Assembly: GCA_036435485.1 (NCBI GenBank)
Contig: CM071597.1
Coordinates: 140,427,647-140,491,646 of the forward strand
From: Saposhnikovia divaricata
Lineage: Eukaryota; Streptophyta; Magnoliopsida; Apiales; Apiaceae
Length of the DNA: 64,000 nucleotides
Direction: 5' to 3'
The stretch's first letter is position 1; each line of letters starts with the position of its first letter. Under the pieces are notes generated by a model. That model was not told the origin of the DNA. It worked only from the letters and a program-made list of their open reading frames with translations, and did not search any database. The position numbers and the translations under genes are program-made. Shown in pieces: positions 37,495-48,744 of the stretch.

Positions 37495-39569
37495 ATTCGA
37501 TTTTGTGTCTCATATGCCATAACATGCATGCCTACTTTCAAGATATATTGTGATACCTGTTCCTTGAATTATTGTTGGCTTATAGGCTAGATATCGAATA
37601 ATCAGTTATAAGCCGGTTGTTGATAAGTCTCTTAGAGAAGGGCACATATATCGTATTCGTTGAGTATAGACCGGGAGTCAGTACTTCTTGATATATCGTA
37701 ATTACATTCGAGGAAAATATTTAAGTAAATATTTTCCATTATTTAGTTGACGAATATTATTTGAATATTCGTCCGAGATTATTTAATTAACGATTATTAC
37801 TTCAAATAATTATTTGAACGCTATTTATTCAATAAATATTATTTTTCAATATTCATTCAAAGTCGATTCATTTATCGAATATTATTTCGAATATTCTTTT
37901 AAAAGCTTGGATTACTAAATGAATATTATTTTGATATTCATTTAGAATATTATTCATTAAATTACTATTACTTTGTGAATATTCATTTAAGTTTCTAATT
38001 ACTTGACGAATATTATTTTAAATATTCATCTGATGATCTATTTATTTACCAAATATTATTTCAAGTTTCCTTTCAAGCATTATTACTTGAACGAATATTA
38101 TTTTGAATATTCATTTAAATATTTAATTATTCAATAAATACTTCCTCCTTATTTATTCGAGAAGTATTTTAAGAAATACTTCGATTTAAATATTCGCTCG
38201 TAGTCATAAGCCTTCTGTAATTATTTCTGATGCAATAAATATTCTCCGAATATTTATCTAATACTCTGAAATGACTTCATATATCATCGTTGACCTTCGA
38301 TAATTATAAAATTTCTTCGAAGTCGGGTTGTTATTATTATTATATCAAGAAAGGTTCTCAAAATGTCGTTCTTCCTTCGAATCTACCTTCAAAATAATAA
38401 GAGAACCTTACTTGAAAAATGTTATTTATCTTGAGGACTTCCCGGTCATAAATCTTTCGAAACGTATTCTTTTTACTCGCAACGCGAATTGCTATCCATT
38501 GCATCTGGGTACCCTCTCATCATTCGAGGGGTAAGATTATTGGAACAGGATGGTATCCTCTAACAAGCAACAGCTTGGGAGATGAAATGTTGAATTTTCC
38601 TTTCAAACTAGATACGACTATTTTGTGGAGTCTTATCAACAAGTATTATACTTGGGGAAAGGGGGACGAACTTTGCGTTCAGAGTCAAGAATTTCTTTTC
38701 GAACTTGGAGTCGTGTAAGAGGCCGAGTAGCGCCGGTCCATCCCCTTTGGCCTAACCGTTGGCCGGGGAGAGCTAGTAGGGCGGTAGACCAGTAAAGCCG
38801 TCAGTTCTTCCTTCTACCGGTAGTAAATCTAAATTGAGCTGTACAGTCTCGACTGATCATCGTAAGATTGGCAGTGGGCGCGGTGAATACTCCAGCATAA
38901 GTTCAATCGTCCATATTCATTTATTTTCTGCAACGGTATTATTGTTGGCAATATTGGAAAAGTATTCATAATTGGAATATATATGTTTGAGTTACTTGTA
39001 ACTTCATCATTTACCTTATACTGGTATTATCTATTATCTTTGCTTAGGCATGGCATATGGTTTCAAAGTTGTTTGAATTGCTATATATATATATATATAT
39101 ATCATCACTGTTCAGTTATATTGTTGTTAGTAGGCTATTGCTCACCCTTGCTTATTTATTATGTCACAACAACAGCTAGGACAGATGGCTCGCGTCAGGC
39201 GCACTCGGAGCAAGCGGGTTACCCGACCCACCGGACTCCCCGCTGAGATGTTAGCCGCCATTGCTGAGGTAGCATAGTTAGACAGCTTTTGTTTCCTGTT
39301 TAACTATATGTATAATTAATGTAATCAACGGCAAAACTTTTAAACATATGATGTTATCCTTTTGGCTTGTAATAACTTTTATTCGTAAACCCCTTTATGT
39401 AAGACTTATTTCAATTTCATCTCTGGGACTATAACTGTGTGTGTGTGAGTGGATATTATTGTGGGATCATAGCATGCTACTTATTGATTTTGGACTCAAG
39501 TCAAGTATTATGTATGAGTTATAAGACCGTAACGACCCGATCCCTGACCCCGGATCTGGGGGTGTTACA
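36168..39569 (+). repeat. Element A LTR3 (5'-truncated)
   Basis: Begins within LTR sequence at gcaagaaattgc (matching 1308 in LTR1) and continues to ggtgttaca at 39569. Includes the donor-like site with intron start 36229, (AT)n at 37452-37489, palindrome array at about 37692-38255, (TA)n at 39082-39102, acceptor-like gttcag (exon start 39116) and the small ORF. The hairpin stem is weakened (agtaggc instead of ggtgggc). Confidence 0.92.
39161..39277 (+). CDS. LTR-encoded small basic ORF, LTR3 copy (38 aa)
   Basis: ATG 39161, TAG 39275. Differs from the LTR2 copy by one residue in the basic part (RTRSKRV). Nothing downstream in this copy could be spliced to it within the element, because the internal region lies upstream of LTR3. 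Confidence 0.4.
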   Translation: MSQQQLGQMARVRRTRSKRVTRPTGLPAEMLAAIAEVA

Positions 39570-39574
39570 ATCCC

Positions 39575-40632
39575 TGTCTTGTATCCACCTCTCGTGGCAC
39601 CACCAGCAGCTTTTGAAAAACTCCCCTTCTTGAACTTAGATGTTTGACCCTATGGCTTGTATGACTTGTCCCTTCTGAACTTGATGTTCTTGAATCTCTT
39701 AGCCATATAAGCCATGGTTGGATTATCCATGCTTTCAATCTCTTCTATTGTATAGAAGTCTTCATCTTCAACGTCTTTGAGCTGCAGAACCACCTTCTCC
39801 TCGTCATCCAACACCTCTTCAATCTTCAATGATGGTACTTGTGTTGGTTTTGAACTTTGTGAGGATTCACTTGGACAAGCTACTTGTGGTTCATGAGCTA
39901 CAAGGGCTCCTGACATGTTTGCCAACTTTCCTTTGGTTCCAGTTTGAGTAGCTCTCTTTGAAAGAGTTCGAGTTCGTATGATTTGAGCACACTATAAAGA
40001 GTTTCTAGAGAGACATCGCTCAAGTTTCTTCCTTCTCTTATGGCTGTGACTTTGTGCTCAAGATGCTCAGGGAGAGTGAGCAGAAATTTGATGTTAATCT
40101 CCTTTCTATCATAGAACTTCTTATGAATTTGTAACTCAGCTATTAGCTTACTGAACATTTCAAACATGTGTGTGAGCTCTTCGCTTGGCTTGGCCATGAA
40201 GGCTTCATATCGTGATACAAGGATTTGCCTTTGATTTTCTCGTACCTCTTCACTTCCTTCACACAGCAGCTCTATCTTGCTCCACATCTCTTTTGCAGAT
40301 GAACATACCATGACATTACCACACATGGCTTTGTCTAAAGTGAGAGAGTCGAGTAAGATAAGTTGTAAGTAGTCATCCAAGGCTACTTTCTCCTTTTCGG
40401 TCTCTGTGTATTCTGAAGGCCTCTTGGCAACCCAATGGGCTGGAATGACTTCGTCATTTACAGTAGCAGGAGCTACTTCCTTTTGAGGAATGAAGGGGCC
40501 GTTTTCAAGGATTCCCAAGTATAGTGGATGGGTAGCTTTGATAAATAACAAGATCTTTCTTTTCCAGAAATTGTAGTTCTCTTTATCAAAGACTGGAATC
40601 TTGATACCACTTGACTTCTGAACACCCGTCAT
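39575..40632 (-). pseudogene. Ty1/copia gag, N-terminal part
   Basis: Minus-strand Gag starting MTGVQKSSGIKIPVFDKENY at 40632. It carries the copia gag features NFWKRKILLFI, LPEHLEHKVTAIREGR and SLETLYSVLKSYELE. A one-base shift near 39930 moves the frame from LLKLEPK to GKLANMSGALVAHEP, and a TAG follows YKP at 39650. Sequence continues as a Gly/Lys-rich linker to 39575, and the zinc knuckle is at 1-331 across element A. PBS and LTR lie just upstream at 40661 onward. Confidence 0.88.
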
Positions 40633-40660
40633 GATCTTAATATTTGCATATCAATCTATT

Positions 40661-40672
40661 GCTCTGATACCA
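40661..40672 (-). promoter_or_regulatory. Primer binding site of the copia element (iMet tRNA)
   Basis: tggtatcagagc on the minus strand, about 30 bases upstream of the gag ATG and five bases after the likely LTR end. Confidence 0.9.
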
Positions 40673-40677
40673 GTTAT

Positions 40678-41427
40678 TGGTCCCGGAGTATATTGTAGAA
40701 GGGGGTTGAATGCAATATAGATAATTTCAAATTCTTTAGCTCAACAACAATGATAAAGATTTTAAACTATCTAGATAATAATTGCAAACACAAGTAGTAA
40801 TTCAAGATGTTCTCACAAAATAAATGTTTTATTTATTTTGTAAAGTTTTGCTACAACCTCGAGAAAAATGGATTTCTCAAGCTTCGACTTCTTGTGAGAA
40901 TCGCTGGTTGTTCGTTGTTGTTTTTGGAAAGAATGAGAGATGTGTCTCTATATAGACTAATCTTCCTTTTGCATCTCAGTCACATGGGTGGCGGAGCTGT
41001 TGTCGTTTTCAAGTGAGAGCTCCTTACAATTTGCCCACATATGTGACCTTTCCTAAAATTCTATACAAACAGAGTTATCTTTAAGCATAAGGCATTCTTG
41101 GTTCTTTCCAAAATTAGCTATAACAATTCTAGTATATGCAGACTTGTCATACTCTTGAATTGTTGAGCCTCGTCTTGTGATCTCTCAAGATTCTGTCGTA
41201 GTCTTGCAGGTCTGCTACAATCTTTGATGAATTGCAACAAATCTGTTTCTCGAACATCTAAACTGTCACGGGGGTTTGACTGAGATAAAATCCTTAAATC
41301 AAATAATTCATTGAGACAGTAACCCTTACAGCCAAGTTTGCTGTCAAAGGAATATTCAGTAGTTCACAGTATGAGCTCCCGCCAATGTTGCTGTCAGAAC
41401 TCCAAACTTGCTGTTAAGTGTGAGAAT
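40678..41427 (-). repeat. Copia 5' LTR, 3' part
   Basis: On the minus strand this runs from the B insertion to ...ccgggacca just before the primer site. The match to copia LTR structure rests on the primer site position and the TG end at 52159. It contains no gene; the short open frames here are not supported. Confidence 0.75.
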
Positions 41428-41739
41428 TGTGACGCCCCGGGATCCTGGGGTCAGGGATCCGGGCCGTCAAGATCCAATTTTCGATCAATATCAATATCTC
41501 TGTAATCTTTTTTTTTTTTATAAATAATTAAATAAATAAGCAGTTGACCCCACACTAATACACACACACACACCAGTCATATGCTCATAGAACAACAACC
41601 ACAATATTTAAAAGTTTTAAAGTTAACAGTTATTACAAGCCCAGAATTTACTAAGTACATTGTTGAACAAAGCTTCTACAGGAAGCACTTCAACAACTAA
41701 AGTTTATTACAATTTACACACTTAATTTACATAAGTATA

Positions 41740-41844
41740 CTAAGCCCCTTCGCTTGTCACTACCTCGGGGATGGTCGCCAGCACTCGCTCAAAAGGTCGC
41801 CTTTCCCTTACCCTCTTGCGGGGTGTGGTACGTAGTATCGGCAT
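41740..41844 (-). CDS. LTR-encoded small basic ORF, B 3' LTR copy (34 aa)
   Basis: ATG at 41844, TAG ending at 41740. The product MPILRTTPRKRVRERR is basic, then PFERVLATIPEVV. Aligning with the A small ORF gives the pattern QLG-M---R-T--KRV-R (QLG is just upstream of the ATG) and E--LA-I-EV, and it lies a similar distance from the LTR end (about 310 bp versus 290 bp in A). GAG|gtag at 41764/41763 is the matching donor-like site. Confidence 0.45.
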   Translation of the reverse strand: MPILRTTPRKRVRERRPFERVLATIPEVVTSEGA

Positions 41845-41878
41845 GGGACCTAGCTGCTATATACATAAGTAGCAAGAG

Positions 41879-41895
41879 TGAGCTATAATAGCTCA
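41879..41895 (-). other. LTR hairpin, B 3' LTR copy
   Basis: A perfect seven-base stem tgagcta/tta/tagctca just upstream of the small ORF. The A family has a stem of equal length but different bases at the same place (ggtgggc/tatt/gctcacc). The second copy in B is at 48860-48876. Confidence 0.6.
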
Positions 41896-44854
41896 GCAAG
41901 ATCATACTGTAACTAAAATTTAAAATGTGAACAAGTATACATATATGTATATGCATATGTAATAGCAGGAAACAATTAAAATCCTTAAGGAAGAGTAAAG
42001 CTCTTATTTAATAATACATCATCCACTCACTATTATAAGAAAGAAATCTATATTAATATAATATCAGTTTTTCTTCATCTGCCACCATAATACCATCATC
42101 TCATATCATTATTCTGGTTTCAATATTGAAATCTAAAATAATATAATATCAGTTTTTCTTCATCTGTAACTATCATTCCATCATCTCATATCATTGTTCT
42201 GTTTTCAGTATAGCAATCTGAAAACCATTGTCTACACTTTCTTTTCAAAACATTGGGGATATCTGCTGTCGCCTGATACGTTAGGACGATGATCAGTTGC
42301 CTAATCGTACCTGCTCTCTTTTTACTACCGGTAGAAGGAATGAAAATCATCCCTGGAGGAAGGCCACCTGCTAACATCCTCCCTTGGCATCTTCGTGCCG
42401 TAATAAAAATAATAATAAATGCTGGACTGTGTCGCACACAGCCCTGACACAGCCACTTACGCAAGTCTGTTGCAATCCCCCTTTTTATCACATCATTATT
42501 CCCTTTTCAAAATATCATTCCACATATCATTCTCTCATATCATCTCCATTCTCGCACATTACTTCTATAAAATATATATATATCATAATGCTTTGATTAT
42601 GATTCAGACCTCTCTTTCATATTCAGAAATCAAATATACTTTTATATTCGTAAAATATTCCATCTATTTTAAGAGTAATGCATGATAATCAAATAATGTT
42701 TATTAAACCACTGATACTCAAAAAGAACATTTTTAATATAATATTATAACCATATAACCCTCGATAACAACTGATACCATTCTTTCTTATTCTCTTAATC
42801 ATAAGGCATGTTCAATTCATGCATAATCATCTCTATACATATCGATCTCATACTCTTATTCATATTCATATACATCTTATACTCATATCCATATTCATAT
42901 ACATCTTCGTATATCTTTCTTTTCAATATTAATACTCAAGGAAGACAATTTCTTCACAATATAGTAATAGTAGCATCACATATATATTCCATGAAATCAA
43001 ATTTCTTTGTGAAGATAAGTAGTTTTACAAGTAAGGATAGAAGAAATCTTGCCTCTATTCCTGAATCCTGAAGATGTGGCTCGTGGTTCTCCCGAAGTTT
43101 CTATAACACAAAAGGTTCGTCGTTAGAATATTACATCCCTTTTCTCACTTCACCTTTATATAACAATACCTTTAATGCCTACTATGTGAATAACATGCTA
43201 TTATAATCCAAGTGTTCCAAGAACCTAACCAATTTTAAACTCAATCAAAGTTTCAGTGTTTTTCACCATCTCCCTTAACAACCACACTTAACTGTAAAAA
43301 TTCTCATAAAATCTCAAATTCGAATTTTACTACAAGGTCAGTGGGACATGACTCTCTGCTCACCCCTCTATTTTATCCCAAAATCTTATAATTTTTAAAA
43401 ATGTCTAAGTATGGTATTTATAGCTTCAAAGTTGATACAACTAGGGTTTCCCGGTTTTTGAACGTCTTTCACTAAAACTGACTTTTCTCCTAAACCGTAC
43501 GTCAGATTTTAACGTACCTTATATCAAAATGATCTATGAACTATGCTCTATCTTATTATGACTATTAGGGTTTGCCTACTGACCTGGACAGGTTCGGCTT
43601 TTTACTGTTTTAACAGGTTGGGTTTGGCTCTAACGAAAATCGGGCATTATAACGGCTATAATTCGTACTATCCAAGAATATAACTCCTATAATCAATCCT
43701 CCATCCCAAATAGCATCACCTACACCATGTGGACTTCATTCCACCCATGGTTACAAGTACAACACATCTCCATAACCATTCAAACACATATAAACAACTA
43801 TAACAATAAGGTTAAATGATCTAGTACTACTCATCTTATAAACCAACTAAAAATCATCATAGCCCAAATGATTCAAGCTAGGGTTTCAAGCTAATCATCA
43901 ACTTTAAAGAGTATACTAACATGAATAACCTCACAAAGCTCTTATACTACCTTGGTATAGTCTAGATCATGCAAAGAAATCAAGAAAGACAAAGTTTGCT
44001 CTAAAAGTTACCATTCATCATCTTGTTCATGAATTTCTATATAAAGATTGACATGGTGGATCAAGCTCAAACTTATGGGATATCTTAATCATGAAATATA
44101 GGACTCACCAAATTAATCTTGTGAATTTAGAAGGCTTGGAAGTTGGATTTTCCCCTTGCTTCCTAGCTTGTGCCGAATGGAAGAAAGAAAAAGAACAAGA
44201 TGGAGAGTTTTTTGTGTTTATCTTGACTTATCTACTTTTCCTTGATATTTTACATGATTTTGGTTAATAACTAATTAAGTATTCTAGATTACTACTTGGT
44301 TTAAGTTAGTGGATGGTGAGGTCATTGATGATGTCACTTAGAAGAGTGTTTGAGAAGCTTGTCTAATTACCTTAGTAAGTATCCTTAACCTTGGTAAATG
44401 CTAAGGTGGTAATTATCCTTGTTATTCTACTAATTTTGGTCACTTAATGTCCTACTCGTTAAATCATAATTTGGTTCGAATATACTCCATTATCCCCGTG
44501 ATTTTGAAATCATTTAATAATCCAAATTCCTTTAGCATTCACTTAACTTAGAATCCCTTGGTTTAATTTAAATTTCCTAATTCCTCAATATATAATTCCT
44601 TTAATATTTCTATGTTCTTTAATATCCAATAAATAGAAGTTCGTTCGAGCTCAAAATCCTCAAAACTTAAATTCAGGAATTTCTAAAATCCATCGTCATT
44701 TCGAGTCACTTATTTTCAATGTACAACACTAATATGGTTTCTGTTTACTCATTTTCCATCCCTAATATAGAGTACCTACACACTATTTCCCTGGATTCCT
44801 CAAGATCACTATTCATTTGGGCACTGTAGCCTTTCTAAAGTTAGGGTTATTACA

Positions 44855-44867
44855 GTCTTCCCCCCTT
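44855..44867 (-). promoter_or_regulatory. Polypurine tract of B
   Basis: aaggggggaagac on the minus strand directly before the 3' LTR, preceded by gggacggaatcctttt as in A and C. Confidence 0.9.
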
Positions 44868-45503
44868 AAAAGGATTCCGTCCCGGAATCATGTTGGAAAT
44901 GTCCATAGGTATCTTTTCCATTCACACCTTCTAACTTCCACCCTATTTCCTCTATCCTTTTTCCTTTCGTAATATTTCTATCTTGTTTGCGCAGAATTAC
45001 ACCAACATAACTTCCTTGTCATTCATCAACATGCCATTTAGTTTATCAATAGTAGTCCTTTTACTGTCTTTTCCTCACAAATCTCCTCCGGTTTCCAGTC
45101 ATTCCATGTTATCTCGTCTCTCCTTCCACTTTCGACGAAGATATCCGCCAGCACATTGACCTTTTCTGAATGATAGTGTATCTCACTTATGGTTTGACCA
45201 TCTTCTGATCTCTATCATGACATAAATATTAACTCCTCAATATTCCTATAGCTCCTCTCTGTAAAATTTTCCAGAAAATAAGCTCCAATAATATTCTTTA
45301 AAACAATTGTAAGAAAATACTACCTATAATATATATTTCCTGTTCGTCTCAACGAGCTTGTGTTTTCCCAAAACACTCCTACTTTTATTTTCATAACGTT
45401 TCCTAGACCTTAACAGATACTGATTTTCCTTATCTATATTATTAACTTATTTATTCCATTAATTGATTAAGTCGATCCTTAACCAAAGATTTACACACCA
45501 AAT
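44868..45503 (-). pseudogene. Pol scraps and poly(A)-binding-protein-like fragment in B
   Basis: On the minus strand, 45139-45180 encodes YHSEKVNVLADIF, a diverged RNase H end (YHPGKANVVADAL in A). 44976-45054 encodes TIDKLNGMLMNDKEV and, after a one-base shift, YVGVILRKQDR, matching the second RRM end of poly(A)-binding proteins and the fragment in C at 23428. The rest of the 640 bp is AT-rich without recognisable coding sequence. The deletion that removed pol begins right after gag. Confidence 0.6.
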
Positions 45504-46796
45504 CTAAATCAAAAAGCAAGTACCTGTATCCGCATCTGGTTTTGTCAACGCTTCCCCTAAGGTCATGTTGTACACTCTAGCAGTAGGCCTATTTGAAGCA
45601 GCCCCACTCTGTCCTGACGCGTATGACCCACCTGAACGGCAATCTCTAGCAATGTGTCCTAGTTTCCCACACTGGTAACACTTAACATCTCTTTTAGGGT
45701 TTGCATCAGTTGATGGGCACTGGTTAAGGTAGTGTCCTTTTTGTCCACACTTAAAACAAGTTACTCCCAGCACTCTACAGAACCCTATATGCTTCTTACC
45801 ACACGTCTCACAATCTGGTAATGGTGGTCGTGATTGATTGGACTGAAATGTTCCCGAAGATTTTCCACCCTGACTCACCGTCTCACTAGTAGTCTTGTTA
45901 CCCCCCGACTTTCCCACAAATTGAGATTTTTGTCCTTTACCTCCTTTGTTAAAGTAGCTTCCCTCACTTGAACCTCCTTTTGGGCCCTCAAATCTTCTTT
46001 TCTTATTCTCTCGACCTATTTGAGCCTGCTCACTCTCGGCCTCTATAATTGATGCCTTTTGAACCACTGCAGCATAATCAGTTAACTCAAATGGGGCCAC
46101 TCTCGTTCGTAACCAGGGTTTCAACCCTTGTTGAAACCTTTTTGCACGTTGTTCTTCAGTACGCACAAACTCGGGAACAAACCTCGACAGTTCTGTAAAT
46201 TTATTTTCATACTCTGCCACTGTTAGGTTATCCTGTTTTAACTCCAGAAACTTTAATTCCATTTGGTTTTCTAAATACCTAGGAGAATACTTTTCTAGGA
46301 ACACCCTAGTGAAACGCTCCCAGGTTATCACTCCCGCTTCCTCTAAGTTCTTCCTAGCTTCCCACCAGTAATTTGCCTCTCCCTTTAAGAGATAGGCTGC
46401 AAAAACTGTTTTCTGATCTTCCTCTATCCTCAGTATTTCGAAAGCTTTCTCCATTTCTTTTAGCCATGCCCTAGCTACTACTGGGTTAGTGGTTCCCTCG
46501 AATTCTGGGGGCTTTAATGACTTAAAGGCACGAAAGGAACTAGCTGCCTGATTGGGGAGAACAGGTGGTGGTTGAGGATTCTGTGGATTTGTTAAATTCT
46601 GCCTTAATAAGTCCATGAATTGGGCAAAGGGATCACCTCCCGGATTCCTTTGTTGGCCAGTTGATTCCTCTTCTCCTTCTTCATGATTTTCTTCATTATG
46701 AGCATTTTCGTTCAGTCTAGTACCTTCGATATTTCGACTTCTTTCGTCTCTCTCATTTTCCCTTGCATTCGCTCTACTGTCACGTCTAGGCGGCAT
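45504..46796 (-). CDS. Gag of element B (430 aa, intact)
   Basis: ATG at 46796 (MPPRRDSRANARENER). I prefer this over an upstream in-frame ATG at 46808 because it matches the A gag start and lies four bases after an acceptor-like tgtacag. Retrotransposon-gag domain about residues 85-260 (RAFKSLKPPEFEG, YLLKGEANYWWEA, ELSRFVPEFV). A Cys-rich unit CETCGKKHIGFC is followed by two complete zinc knuckles, CFKCGQKGHYLNQC and CYQCGKLGHIARDC. It ends DTGTCFLI where protease should begin, so it is Gag alone. No stop or frameshift, which is unusual next to the decayed neighbours and suggests that B needs its own Gag. Confidence 0.88.
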   Translation of the reverse strand: MPPRRDSRANARENERDERSRNIEGTRLNENAHNEENHEEGEEESTGQQRNPGGDPFAQFMDLLRQNLTNPQNPQPPPVLPNQAASSFRAFKSLKPPEFEGTTNPVVARAWLKEMEKAFEILRIEEDQKTVFAAYLLKGEANYWWEARKNLEEAGVITWERFTRVFLEKYSPRYLENQMELKFLELKQDNLTVAEYENKFTELSRFVPEFVRTEEQRAKRFQQGLKPWLRTRVAPFELTDYAAVVQKASIIEAESEQAQIGRENKKRRFEGPKGGSSEGSYFNKGGKGQKSQFVGKSGGNKTTSETVSQGGKSSGTFQSNQSRPPLPDCETCGKKHIGFCRVLGVTCFKCGQKGHYLNQCPSTDANPKRDVKCYQCGKLGHIARDCRSGGSYASGQSGAASNRPTARVYNMTLGEALTKPDADTGTCFLI

Positions 46797-47451
46797 AGTT
46801 CTGTACATAACAATAGTCCTTATTAATTACCCGAATTTGGGTTACTATATACATCATTTCTATATACACAATTATATCATTAATTAGCTCATTTGCACAT
46901 CACAATATCTTTATCACGCGATTTACATCTAGTTATACCATAACTTTAGTAGGTAGTTGTATCGCCCTTAACACGATAGCCTTTTCATTAAGTCAATCAC
47001 CTTTTATACATCAATATTTCTGAGTCTCAACATTTATTATATTATATAAAAAATGCAGCAAAAATTTAGATAGAAATGCACAAACTTCATTAATGTACAT
47101 AAATATTTTACAATTTGGGTACAACATCTTTTACTGCTAATAATATACATCATCTAATACAAGGTTCGAAACCCAAAACATAGCCGTACATACTAATCCG
47201 ATATCACCAAAAGTATTACTAACTGTCCCCTAATCAGACTGGGATTAAAACAGTGGACAACTAAACTAATCCCCAAAATGACATCAACAAGATGACTAGT
47301 CTGATTAGTGACGAACTACTATCCCGGCTCACACCCCTGCCCTGACAACATCCCGTATCTGGACTACCATGGTAGTAACCGTATCAACTATCTGGGCCCT
47401 CCATGCCGGGTCTCCTCTATCACCCAACAACCTCCTAATATCTCCTAATGC

Positions 47452-48216
47452 TCATAGCTCAATACTGATCATCCCCAGAGACATCCCATCCGGGATAACC
47501 CCTCCTCTCCCTCTCTCTAACCTCTGTAGAAGGGTGTCTATAGTCCTGCGGGACTCCTCCAACTGTCCCTGAAGGGCAAAGTACTCGGTCAATAAGGTAG
47601 CTGAAAGTGAGTCACCCGCCGGTAAGGGTGCCTCCTGAGGGGGTACAGCTAGGGGAGGTGCATCCACAGGTGGAGGTGGTGGAGGTGCAAAAGGTGGGGA
47701 TGGAGGAACCGACTCTGTCTCAGCATCCTCTGAAGGATCCTCCTCCTCCTCAAAAAAACCAAAATGCCCTGGAGGGGTAAACTGCTCAAAAGGATCATCT
47801 ATAGGGTCAGGACTAGGTAGAGGGGATGGAACTGGTGACGGCACTGGGATGGGTCGGACAGGAGTGGGAACCATCTGAATATCCCTCCACTCAATCGGCT
47901 CCTCAGGTATAACTGACAACCTAGGCCTCTTACGCAGTGGCCTATCCTCCTCAGGGATCTCCGATCTCACTCTGGAAGGACCTGCCTCGTCAGATCCTGT
48001 AGAAGGTCTACCCATATATGGCACTAGGGCCACAGCATCTCTCCGTCTCTGCTCCTCTGCCTCCTCTCTCTCTAATCGCTCTCTAGCCGCCGCCCGGCGT
48101 CTCTCCCTGAGGTCCTCAACTGCATACTCGGGGACCTCTACCCCGGCCAGCTGAAGATCTAATAGCTCCTGCTCTGACATCCCTAGCCACTGGGGGTCCT
48201 GACTCGGCTCACCCAT
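47452..48216 (-). CDS. Pre-gag accessory ORF of element B (254 aa, intact)
   Basis: ATG at 48216 (MGEPSQDPQWLGMSEQELL). N-terminal charged helix rich in Arg/Glu (about residues 35-62), a middle with many Pro (VPSPVPSPLPSPDP, PPSPPFAPPPPPP) plus an acidic patch (FFEEEEDPSEDAETE), and a C-terminal coiled-coil-like stretch (FALQGQLEESRRTIDTLLQRL). The order of block types and the position between PBS and gag match the A pre-gag ORF, while sequence identity is low. Acceptor-like ttattatag ends at 48226, and the bases GGA GCG GAG before the ATG are open in frame, so LTR small-ORF codons ending at 48745 could be joined in phase. Unknown function. Confidence 0.7.
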   Translation of the reverse strand: MGEPSQDPQWLGMSEQELLDLQLAGVEVPEYAVEDLRERRRAAARERLEREEAEEQRRRDAVALVPYMGRPSTGSDEAGPSRVRSEIPEEDRPLRKRPRLSVIPEEPIEWRDIQMVPTPVRPIPVPSPVPSPLPSPDPIDDPFEQFTPPGHFGFFEEEEDPSEDAETESVPPSPPFAPPPPPPVDAPPLAVPPQEAPLPAGDSLSATLLTEYFALQGQLEESRRTIDTLLQRLERGRGGVIPDGMSLGMISIEL

Positions 48217-48225
48217 CTCCGCTCC

Positions 48226-48744
48226 CTATAATAAAACATAAAATTCTATTAGTAACAGTCTAATAAATTATAATATATGCTTAAAGTAAATACTACCTGC
48301 GATATACCACCCCTGAACTTGATGGAAGTTCACGATTTATATTATAACTGATACATTTATTATTATCACTTTTGTTCTTGAGCATTATGACTCTTAGTTC
48401 TGATACCATCTGTGACGCCCCGGGATCCTGGGGTCAGGGATCCGGGCCGTCAAGATCCAATTTCCGATCAATATCAATATCTCTGTAATCTTTTTTTTTT
48501 TTATAAATAATTAAATAAATAAGCAGTTGACCCCACACTAATACACACACACACCAGTCATATGCTCATAGAACAACAACCACAATATTTAAAAGTTTTA
48601 AAGTTAACAGTTATTACAAGCCCAGAATTTACTAAGTACATTGTTGAACAAAGCTTCTACAGGAAGCACTTCAACAACTAAAGTTTATTACAATTTACAC
48701 ACTTAATTTACATAAGTATACTAAGCCCCTTCGCTTGTCACTAC
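48226..48744 (-). other. Candidate intron across B 5' LTR/internal junction
   Basis: Minus strand: starts gtagtgac after GAG at 48745, ends attatag at 48226 (519 nt). It contains the LTR end and the primer site. Splicing joins ATC CCC GAG to GGA GCG GAG ATG in frame. The matching structure in A has the same phase with different bases, which is the main support. Confidence 0.4.
48397..48408 (-). promoter_or_regulatory. Primer binding site of B (iMet tRNA)
   Basis: tggtatcagaac on the minus strand, two bases after the LTR end. Confidence 0.9.

Larger units (their letters stand above)
41428..44854 (-). repeat. Element B 3' LTR (3.43 kb)
   Basis: On the minus strand it starts tgtaataaccc (44854) and ends gcgtcaca (41428). 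Landmarks on the minus strand: atgaatagtg at 44807-44816; donor-like gtgagt with intron start 44108; hairpin 41879-41895; small ORF 41740-41844; a GC-rich inverted repeat near the LTR end (about 41436-41462). Several plus-strand open frames here are shadows without coding support. Confidence 0.92.

Noticed and set aside
42186..43071. Several 70-100 codon frames in B LTRs on both strands
   Set aside because: They recur in both LTRs as shadows of AT-rich LTR sequence and have low-complexity Tyr/Ile/Ser content.
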